64,000 bases of DNA from Hydractinia symbiolongicarpus (taxonomy: Eukaryota; Cnidaria; Hydrozoa; Anthoathecata; Hydractiniidae), in assembly GCF_029227915.1 (NCBI RefSeq), contig NC_079875.1, positions 26,732,001 through 26,796,000 on the forward strand. The letters are read 5' to 3'. This document shows, piece by piece, positions 55,321 through 64,000 of the stretch. A program made the translations under genes and the position numbers. The notes beneath the pieces are model-generated. The model saw only the letters and a list, made by a program, of their open reading frames with translations. It had not been told where the DNA came from and did no database searches. Numbering within the stretch: position 1 is the stretch's first letter; each line of letters begins with the position of its first letter.

Positions 55321-56135
55321 GATCCAATTCGCGTTATGAGAAAACAAGGAGAAATATTTCGATCTTCAGATTCTGGGTAAATTCGACAGAATTCGATTTC
55401 AATCCTCGGCATTTTTTTACTAGGTCGCGTGACAGGGTTGACCTAGTCTAAATCCGCGCCTGAATAGCTACTTAGGTTCAGAAATATGGGTGGAAACCTA
55501 CCTGCCCTTGGTTAAAGTTCTGTTCATCTTTTCAAATGAATTTTTTTTTTTTTTTTTTTTTATAATTTTTTTAATTAATTCCTTGTAAAAAGGGAGAATT
55601 GTGCTTTTAGAGGCATTTACTCTAGAGGAGTATAACATCTACCTTATTTCCAAAGACCTAACAGGTTGAGATCATCATTGCGGTGGCTTGCCACCTCTTT
55701 GTAAATTATTTTCTCTCAGAGAATAGTTATAGTTCCAAGTTGGGCAGTACTCATGCTTGTAATAAGCAAGAAAGTGTATTCAGCACCTCCTGGGAGCCTA
55801 ATCCCAATTTTATTTACATCCACCGTCCCTGTAGACAAAATACTTCAGTGCAGTTTGCTGTATTGTAAACCTTTTTATTTCACGCATACATATCGTTACT
55901 GTTATTTGCCCAGGATTACCTATTAAGGTTCTAATGATACTGTTATCAATGAGGGTCCTATGAAAAGCGTCTAGTACATTTAAAGCATGGTATTCTGGGT
56001 TGCCGCCACTGGTTTCCAAGTCTGCCTTTCTAAGGGGCGGTTTTTTGGTCAGTCCAGCTTTTTTGTTTCCAGGTGTACTGCTTTTCAGTCTTAGTCACAA
56101 CCTTTCTAAGGGCTGGTTTTCAAGTCTACCTTTCT
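55321..56135. other. No recognisable gene
   Basis: A pure T run of about 20 lies at 55,542-55,561. CTTTCTAAG(G)G(C/G) recurs three times at 56,027-56,137. No gene was recognised. Confidence 0.45.
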
Positions 56136-56489
56136 AAGCCCTGGGCTCTGAGTCAGTAGGTATAAGCAACAAAAATATGATTTGTAATTGTCGACTCTTC
56201 TTTTTCCAATGTTTAATAAAGTTATTGGTTTTGGCGGATGGTGTCAATGAATATGGCTGGTGTCTTACAGGAGGCAGGGGATGCTTACTCAAGGGGGCCG
56301 TGCCAGATCCCAAGCATGAGTAAATTTCACCAATCCTCATGTTTCCACATTCATAGGTCTTTATTTCAGTTTAGCCGAAATCAATTAGCTTTTCGGTCAT
56401 CCCTGTAAAGGGGAGAAAACAGAAGTTTTCCAGTTGCTTCTTAAAAGGCTAGTTATATCTGTATTGCGATGTAATTACTCCTTTTCTCT

Positions 56490-56650
56490 CTCCCATTAGA
56501 GCTATGTAAGGCATGCAAGTACAACAGTTGCTCAAGATACAATGCTATTCTCCTGCAAAAACGATCAATCTACACTTTTATAGCTTCTGACATGGCTCGG
56601 ACCGTGCTTAAAGCGAAGACCTTCCGCATCGCTCTGTCATGAAGCCCACA
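56490..56650 (-). repeat. Diverged copy of the SINE-like repeat at 85-365
   Basis: It shares GCAAG(C/T)ACA, CAATC or CAGTTGCTCAA, CTATTCTC, TAGATT or CAATCTACAC, TTTATAGC(T/C)TCTG and CATG(A/G)CTCGG in order with the copy at the left end. The B box is weaker here. Confidence 0.55.
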
Positions 56651-57108
56651 GTTGGTTAGATACTTTGGTTAGTTCTATGAAATTAATGCCAGTAATGAAA
56701 GGCAGAGCGCAGCTCTTGCATTTTCTTTATCTAATGTTCCAGAACTTTGGTTAAATCTTCTTAAAGTGGGACTGTTTGGGTTTTTCTCAGATTATCTGTC
56801 TGTTGTGCTTAGCCTGTAAGTAGCATCTGCAAAAAATATTGCTTCCACTTCTTCCAAAAAACTAACAACCTGCCAACTCATTCTGCTTCCTCATCTTTAC
56901 CTTTATTAAACAAGTAGAACTGCAATAATTGTGCTGCTCGTTCCCTTCAAACCAGCATTCATGTCATTCCTGCTGCTTTTTCTGTACTCGATGGAACTTG
57001 CCAGACAGTCAAAATTCCGCCAATTGGACATGTCATGGCTATCCTTGTGTTCATGTAACACATCTTTACTTTAAAGTGGTTATAACAATGAGCTATTCGC
57101 CTCATGTA

Positions 57109-57352
57109 CCTGTCTTACAGCCCTCGACACCCCAAACACTTTGTCCTTCTTCCCTTTCAATTGCCAGAAAAATCGAGATGCGATGTGCATGACTTGTCAG
57201 TTCGACATATCTTCCCAATACTGTTTTTTCAACCTGTCTTACAGCCCTCGACACCCCAAACACTTTGTCCTTCTTCCCTTTCAATTTCCAGAAAATCGAG
57301 ATGCGATGTGCATGACTTGTCAGTTCGACATATCTTCCCAATACTGTTGTTT
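57109..57352. repeat. 123-bp tandem duplication
   Basis: Two near-identical units start ACCTGTCTTACAGCCCTCGA at 57,109 and 57,232, differing by only a few bases. They lie inside the right inverted arm and have no partner in the left arm, so the duplication is later than the split of the arms. Confidence 0.85.
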
Positions 57353-58604
57353 CTAAATTTTGCAACAATTCTGTCCAAAAAAAACAAGATTGTAGTTTTC
57401 ATGCTCCTCCACTTCAAGTAATGACAGTGGAACAGACCATTTGTCATTGCAGTGCATTTCTTTTAATGTCTGAAGTAATTTTCCTTAATAACATTAACAT
57501 CACAATGGCTGCAGCGAGACGAAGGTTTGTCTTTTTTGTTATCTTGTTTACTTCCATATTTGGAAGAATCATTTGCTGACTGTTCTTTGTTAAACAATAC
57601 AATGTCTTTTTTTCGAATTGTTGAATCTTTGGCAATTTCAATGCATACGTTTTTGTTGTTGTGATGTTTCTTTTTAAATGTCTACTCAATTTTTATCTCA
57701 TTTTCAAACATAATGGGCCTAATCGTTTGGGCCTTTTTGATTCGCCCTGTTTTCTCTGAAATGAGGGAAAACTGAAAAGAATATTTTAATATTAACACCT
57801 TTTTAAAAAAGCATCAGGAAAATTGGGTTCGTTCCTAATTCTGTGCAGTCATGGCAACAGCCCGCTTGCTTGCATCCAAGTAATCACAGATTTTGGGAGT
57901 TCAAAATCTTTTTAAATAAAAGTACTTACAGCTAAATGTAAATTTGAAACACCGATATTTTTTCCCTTAACTCTTCAAGTTATTTCTTTCACTTTTTTTA
58001 TAAATTAGCAAAATTATTTCTTACGACGAATATGTAGTCAATTAACAAAAGTGTTGAGAAATATTCTTTTTTACATTATATGCAAATAAGTGTTAATAAG
58101 TTACTGGAGCTCAATATTTATATTGAAAACCTATTTTATATAGAGAACATTATGGCACATACCTTTCAATTTTGGAAATTATTGCACCATTATTTAGAAC
58201 TGGTTATTGGTCCGTGGAAAAATCTACGGGTTCCCTTATCCTGCATTTTGTGTAGTTGGCTACTGCGCTACTATTTTGGGCAGAGACTGTTATTAGATAG
58301 AGCTATTATTGGTGGTAATTCTTTAAACAACGCAGTTTTGGAAGTGGTCAACTATTATCTTCTTTTGTGGTGTCTATGGTTCTTCTTATTCTTATTCTTT
58401 GTTACTAATATATTTTCAAAAAGGACAAAAAAAGACTGTTTAAAGCGGTAGTAATGTCCACATGTCAGTTTTCTTTTAATTGTTACTTGTAAATCATGGT
58501 TTAATTTTTTTTCTTTCTTTACGACCATTACTTTCCTAATTATTTTTCCTTAAATTTCATCACTTTCAGGATCAAACAATAGACTTAGTCATGTCACCAA
58601 AATC

Positions 58605-59680
58605 TGTACCTTCGATTGGGCTATTTTTCGTGAGGTACCGCTATTTAGCAAATAGTGAAGAGGGGTAGCAGAGACAGACGCTAACGTTTCTCTCTCAAGC
58701 TATATGCAAAATTAAAAATAATTTAAGAATAAAGGATTATTGTTTTTTTTTCTTGTTTTTTTTTTTGTCTATAAAAATGAGTATATTTTGTGTAAAAAAA
58801 TTAATAGAACAAGTATCACAGTGGTGGACTGTACCTGTGAAAGAAGTTACATTGTCTGATGTTAATTCCGTCATGTGGTCACAATAGTTTTGATGCCAGC
58901 ACCGTTACAACTATTATCCCAGACTATTCAGTATCTTTTTAAGTTCTAGTGAAAAGAAGAAAAATAATTGGCACAATTTATACATGAAAAGGTGTTAAAG
59001 AATTGTCAATGTTTATGGTCAAACACTAAAATAAATAAATTTTCTTAATGTGAAATTACATTGTTTACTTTGGGAAAGCATGTACTTAGTTGTATTTCCA
59101 TCACGTGACAAGTAGCTATTAACTTGTTCAGCTTCTTCGACTGATGTCTGGAGAACATGATTTGGAATCATGTTATTGACATAGCATTAAATCAAACTGA
59201 AAATTAAAAAATCTGTATGTATATGACCTGACAAGACATCTGGTGTAGTTTCGCCAGGCATTACTGAGACTGGGAGTTTCATTTGATCGGAGATAAACGA
59301 GTCGTGTAAATTAAGCTATAGACAATATTTATAAGTATTAACAATTGCAAATTATCACCCGCAGCATATTCGTATCTCTTCATTTATTTCTGTCAAGGTT
59401 TTCTTTGGTACATTTCCCAAAGTTTGATTCGGATCAAGAGTCATTTTTTGTGCACAATGATCGAACTTTATCGCATATTTTAACGAGTTGAAATGCCACA
59501 AAGCAAATTAAAATACCTCTTTTTTCTCCTTAACCAGGTTAAAAGTCATACATTTTAGCCATATGTTATACTGTTTACTCTTCCGTACAAACAAGACAAC
59601 ATTAATAAGGAAATCCTAAAAGTGCATTAACAAGGACAAATACTTCTTCACTAACAGTTGGGCATACGATTGTTTCTCGC
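58605..59680. other. No recognisable gene
   Basis: AT-rich, with T runs near 58,742-58,765. No frames with motifs. Confidence 0.45.
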
Positions 59681-59681
59681 A

Positions 59682-60420
59682 TTACTTGGCAAGAAACTCA
59701 TTTCTAATGATGTTCTGGACCAGGAGGGCTGCCAAGTCATCCGTTTTCATAGCTTTCATAATATTTTGAATGTTTAAAACTTCACTAGATGCGGTACTGG
59801 CATCTAATCTCCCTCCATCAACTGACGTCAACTGACAGGTATCGAAAAATGCGTTTCTTGAATACACTTTTCCGTGGCCATACATGTAGACTGTTTTATG
59901 TGTTTTTTATTTTAATTCGGTACATATCCTTTTCTAAAAGCGCTTCCCTAAATTCTTTACAATGATGCCTTCATTAGAATTTACGCATATTAAAAACTTG
60001 TCTAGTTCTCCCGATAGTTCATCTTTCTTCTCCAAAAACATTCTATTTCGCAACCTTTTCACTTATTTGACAAGAAGGTAATTCAAGTTGTGCCGCATTC
60101 CAGCCTTTAAACTTTTATATTCTATCATTGTTACGATATAAATGGCATTGCACAGATCTTCAAAATTGTCCCTAACAAACGAACTAATGTCAGAAAAACC
60201 TGCCATAGTCTTAAGCGTTTCATAAAAACTTCCTAGTTGGCGCATATCTGCTCAAAACTCTTTAGAATAGAAGCACAACGAGTTGTGCCTAAAAAGGAGT
60301 CCAGATGATACTTATTACTTTTTCTCTTCGAATCTGTTAAAAAGACCTGAGTCTTGGAATACGCCTGAGTTTAAGATCATTTGACACTCGGTTACCTGAT
60401 TTATGCCCATAACACATGTG
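59682..60420 (-). pseudogene. Unrecognised decayed gene, minus strand
   Basis: Minus frames read coding-like in sequence from right to left: TPGLVTLAVAFHMCYGHKSG (about 60,450), YHLDSFLGTTRCASILKSFE (about 60,315), MAGFSDISSFVRDNFEDLCN (about 60,205), a stretch with LRNRMFLEKKDELSGELDKF after one stop (about 60,060), EFREALLEKDMYRIKI, and then a 67-codon frame ending at 59,682. At least two stops and two frameshifts separate them. The dispersed block at 60,560-60,800 precedes it on the same strand, so the two may be parts of one repeated gene. No domain was recognised. Confidence 0.45.
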
Positions 60421-60559
60421 GAAAGCTACAGCCAGGGTCACAAGTCCTGGCGTGCAGATAGTTGTTTGCTTCTTAAACACATTCTCTAAAGAATAATTTT
60501 AAATTTATCCGTTAAAGGATATTCACGTTATGATAAGTTTTATTTATCTCATTTTGTAC

Positions 60560-60800
60560 CTATTCAATTCATTTTGAATTGCTTTAATATTTATTGTTTA
60601 GTGTTGTGTTCTGTCGCTGTTGTATTTTTCTGCCTTTTACGGTCAATGTGTTTAGGAAATCCTTGCAAAAAGGGGATTTTGCTTTTTTGAAAAATCTCTA
60701 GAGGGTTGCAACCTCTAACTATAGTAGAACCAGCTGTCATTAGACAAGAAATATCATTACAGCTAGCTGTTTTGTCACCTCATCATCATTGTCTTTTTAT
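60560..60800 (-). repeat. Inverted copy of the 40-kb block
   Basis: Reverse complement of 39,965-40,190 at high identity by eye (GATGATGAGGTGACAAAACA, CTTGTCTAATGACAGCTGGT, GGTTGCAACCCTCTAG). The zinc-finger exon itself is not present here; homology fades before it. Confidence 0.72.
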
Positions 60801-60809
60801 GACGCTGCA

Positions 60810-62675
60810 ATTTTGCAAACATTTTGCCACAGCGTTGTTTCATAAAGAGCATACTTTCAAAAATCTTGCGAATCTCTCTTGACTAAAGAAACAATATATG
60901 CTGGAGTATTTGGAACGTGAATGCTAAAGAGATGATGTGAACACACAGTTCCACCGCCAAGCAAAGTGTTAAAATCCCGTTGCTTTACCATCAGATAAAA
61001 TATAAAGTAGCTGTCAAAAAAGGCATGTTAAAAAATAGTGGCATGTTAGCGGTAGCAAAGAGGTACTTCATTAAAAAAACCATATTTAAGTGAGTAACCT
61101 TGATTAAAAATCCTTTATTTAACGTCATCTATGCATAAATCGAAAAGATTTAATACTTGGGATGTTTTCAGTTCAGTAAGTTTCCGTATCTTAGTTATAA
61201 AACTGTAGTCTATGTTACGTACTGACTTGTATCAGGTTTTCGTTCAGTGATTTGACTCGTGTTTGCAAAAATTTCCCTCAGTTTGTTTCCATTTTTAGAT
61301 TTGCTCAGAAAGCCATGGTTTTTTAAAAATACTTTAAACAACAGTAAAATTTAAAATCATTCCTTCGTCTTAGCTAAAAAGATTCACCCAAAACCCAGAT
61401 AAAATACCAAAAAACACAAATAATATAGTGTAAAAAATGACATATTCTGCAATTGTCAAAAAGACTAAAAAAATGGATACTTGACATAATTCATTTCTAA
61501 TTGTTGACAAAAAGTCTGCATTCCAATCCAAATCGCCAATGGCGTTAGACACTTGTCTGGTTACAGCATGACTTTAGTGTCATCGTCAGTTTTGCAAATA
61601 TTCTCCTCTTCATCTATTTCCGATTCTTCAATTTCACATAAAGATTTCGGATCGAGAAAATGTCCAAACGCCAAAAGTAATGTTACAATCGTTTATATCC
61701 TACCCAATCCAGCAGGATTAGAAACCTACAAAAAGATTGTCGCTTTATAATCCGGGTCTTTTTCTCCTTCTTGTGCAGAATTAAGTTCACCGATATATTC
61801 TCCTATGGATTCATCCTTCTTAATTAGTCTAGTTACAAAGACTCCAAAACCTACAGAAAAGCAAAGACGAACTAAATTAGGTAAGTTTCCTAAAATATTT
61901 TCTTCATCAGTTTAATTAATTTAATTACTTTAAACGAGGCTCTGCGCAAAATAATGGTAATAAAAAATATTGCCTATCACATCATCAATTTTGTGCTTTT
62001 CGATATGATATGGGTTTGTGCGAGAACGTATATGGTGTTTCGCAACATCACACAGAGTATCTGGCTCTCTTTTTCTTGCCCTTCTCCGAACAGTCTAAAA
62101 TTATGTGTAACCACAAAGAATATTAACGAGGATCGGATAAGTATTTAGCAGACGGCAAGTAAATTGTCTTAAGTCATACTTAAATAGTATATGCTGACAA
62201 ATTATTACTTTAATGTATGGATGTGAAGATGAATATCTTTGACCACTGAAATATGAGTTTAAGAATAATTGTGACAAGGCACTTGAAGGTCTTTCTGAAA
62301 TTTGGTAAAATTAGAATTGAAATGTTATTTTTAACAATCTGCCTAAGAAACGACTTCGGTCATAAAATCATGGTGACCACTGTCCTGGAATGTCCTGGAA
62401 TTTAGTTTTTGTCCTGGAATGTCCTGGACTTTCCTTTTTTAGAGATTGTCCTGGAATGTCCTGGAATTTAGTTTGAAGGCTGCATATTTAATTTTTAAGG
62501 ATCATCAAATTCTTTTTTTCAGGCTTTCTTGCTTGATTTCTAGTTTTATCATTGGTTTAGTATCTACCATGGTATATCTATGTTATATTTCACTTGACCT
62601 TACCTAACAATTAAGTTTCTTATAGTTTACTTTTTATTTCTGTTTAGAACTAGACTAAAAGAGATTACTAATGAT
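60810..62675 (+). other. Exon-like fragments only
   Basis: 61,553-61,672 (Ser-rich) and about 61,780-61,880 end at GT donors (TTAG|GTAAGT at about 61,880) and resemble the acidic/Ser exons at 43.3-43.9 kb, but no gene can be built. TGTCCTGGAATGTCCTGGAA and variants are repeated at about 62,383-62,473, just upstream of the hAT gene, perhaps in its 5' UTR. Confidence 0.4.
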
Positions 62676-62681
62676 ATAATA

Positions 62682-63914
62682 ATGCCAAGGAAATCAAATT
62701 TTTTAGACGACTGACTAAAAGATCCGAATTACAAGAGCTGGTTTTCCAAAAAAAATGAAGGCTTTGAAAGATGTAAATACTGCTCGAAAGATATTTGCGT
62801 CACAAATATGGGCGAAGCAGCTATCAAAAGTCATAAAAAAAGTAAAAAACACACTGAAAGAGAACCTGTTAATTCTTCTGTTCTCCCTTTTGTTACCGGT
62901 AACCAAAATGTAACAGATTCTTCCAAGCTAACGTACTCTTCTGAGCCAACATCCTCTGGTAAACCAAGATCCTCAACTAAACCCTGTCAAGGTACTTTAG
63001 ATTCCATGTTTGAGAGAGATCAAATATTATTTGCAGAAATCCGCTGGGCTATGAAGGTGGTCCAGGCTAACTTTTCCCAACGCTCTTGTGATGGACTCAG
63101 TGAACTATTTCATGTGATGTTTCCTGACAGCCAAATAGCAGAAATATTTTCTTGCGGAAGAACCAAATGTGGCTATCTCATTAACCATGGTCTTGCTCCA
63201 TATTTCTTAGAAGTCTTGATGGAAGAAGTCAAGAAATCACCTACATATTCGTTATCCTTTGATGAAAGTTTAAACAAAAAACTACAAAAAGGACAAATGG
63301 ATATTTTGGTCAGATATTGGGATAATGAGAATGATATTTCCATAACAAGGTACATGAACTCTGAATTCATGGGTGGTGCAAATGCAGAGCAAATACTCGA
63401 AACTTTTTTGAATGGGTCCAAATCTCTTGATCCAAAAAGTCTTATGCAAATATCTTCAGATGGACCAAATGTCAACCTAAAGTTTCTTACTTTATTTTCT
63501 GAAAAACGTGATCTTGATGAACTAGCTGGTCTAGTGAATATCGGAACATGTGGCCTGCATACTGTACATGGAAGCTTGAAAAATGGCATCAAGAAGTCTG
63601 GTTGGGAAATGGGAAAGATGCTGAAAGCTATGTCAAAGTTGTTAGATGAATCACCTGCCAGAAGGGATCTGTACGAAAAGTTGACAGAAACAAATATTTA
63701 TCCACTGCCTTATTGTGGTCACAGGTGGTGTGAGAATGAAAACTGTGCAAATCGAGCAGACACCATATGGCCTGAATTTGTGAAGTTCATCAAACATCTA
63801 GATCGTCTTATAAAGTCCAGACAGCCACAGGGGAAATCATTTGCAGTTCTTCAAAAAGCAGTTAAAGATCCCTTGATGCCTACAAAACTCAAGTTGGTTC
63901 TCAAAGCTCATTGA
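62682..63914 (+). pseudogene. hAT-superfamily transposase (one nonsense codon, continues past window)
   Basis: The gene starts at ATG 62,682, not at 62,808. The upstream frame gives FLDD-stop-LKDPNYKSWF and a BED-like finger (CKYCSKDICVTNMGEAAIKS, then HKKSKKH). The only break in it is TGA at 62,712-62,714, where family context expects Trp. The core follows: YSLSFDESLNKKLQKGQMDI (first Asp), QISSDGPNVN (second Asp), CGLHTVHGSL (the hAT C-x2-H) and YPLPYCGHRWCENENCANRA. Near 63,895 a frameshift ends the frame early; another frame continues DDVVPEHQEKFL and FDQRLDTFFAQFL to the window edge. The C-terminal dimerisation part is outside. The family does cut-and-paste transposition, or has been domesticated; few lesions suggest recent loss. 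Confidence 0.8.
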
Positions 63915-64000
63915 TGATGTTGTACCTGAACACCAGGAAAAGTTTCTCTAATTTGAAAAGTTTGATCAAAGGCTAGATACATTCTTTGCCCAGTTTCTAA

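Larger units (their letters stand above)
56140..58600 (-). repeat. Inverted repeat, right arm
   Basis: This is the reverse-complement counterpart of 45,240-47,365. The match covers 56,140-56,480, 57,415-58,165 and 58,270-58,600; 56,490-57,360 is extra material (a SINE-like copy and a tandem duplication). The outermost shared words are CTATTGTTTGATCCTGAAAG at 45,248 and its complement near 58,570. Confidence 0.7.

Noticed and set aside
63173-63592. 139-codon minus-strand frame
   Set aside because: Antisense shadow of the hAT transposase.

Overview
The window looks like a gene-poor, AT-rich stretch of an animal nuclear genome, most plausibly an invertebrate and perhaps a cnidarian. That placement is an inference from the mix of element families; no host marker gene is present. 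Nothing is prokaryotic: broken coding segments are separated by GT-AG introns, TATA/initiator core promoters precede several of them, and SINE-like tRNA-derived repeats occur. Almost everything recognisable is transposon, most of it decayed and nested. I found no intact host gene, rRNA, tRNA or CRISPR.

Layout. 1-3.7 kb: one SINE-like copy, then nothing recognisable. 3.7-9.6 kb: a damaged Helitron-type rolling-circle element (copy A), interrupted by an antisense jockey-like LINE (6.35-8.5 kb). 9.8-10.4 kb: thirteen identical 48-bp repeats. 12.8-14.1 kb: the 5' part of a second, more decayed Helitron (copy B). 14.6-15.4 kb: a broken gene distantly related to the Helitron upstream ORF. 15.4-18.0 kb: short repeats and one end of a dispersed repeat family. 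18.3-28.5 kb: the most complete Helitron (copy C), with an upstream ORF, in-phase micro-exons, a zinc-finger region, a Rep nuclease and a Pif1-type helicase. A pogo/Tigger-type DNA transposon sits inside the helicase (23.5-26.7 kb). 28.5-30.4 kb: the same dispersed repeat family as on the left side.

30.4-44 kb: a 16-bp minisatellite, a Harbinger transposase remnant, SINE-like repeats, a LINE fragment, and coding-looking exons of an unrecognised gene with one C2H2 finger. 44.5-45.3 kb: a truncated Mutator-like transposase. 45.2-47.4 and 56.1-58.6 kb are inverted copies of one another. Between them lies a 5.3-kb Ty3/gypsy element on the minus strand with 5-bp target duplications (48.8-54.1 kb), followed by a ~98-bp tandem array. 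59.7-60.8 kb: minus-strand remnants including an inverted copy of the 40-kb block. 62.7 kb to the end: a hAT transposase with a BED-like finger, opened by a single nonsense codon and running out of the window.

How the parts relate. The best candidate for something little described is the Helitron family. Its three copies share a promoter with exactly 28 nt from TATA to initiator, an upstream ORF I cannot assign to any family, a chain of exons whose lengths are multiples of three, and introns throughout, one of which splits the helicase Walker A codons. The gene at 14.6-15.4 kb suggests that the upstream ORF belongs to a wider family. Every copy here looks dead.
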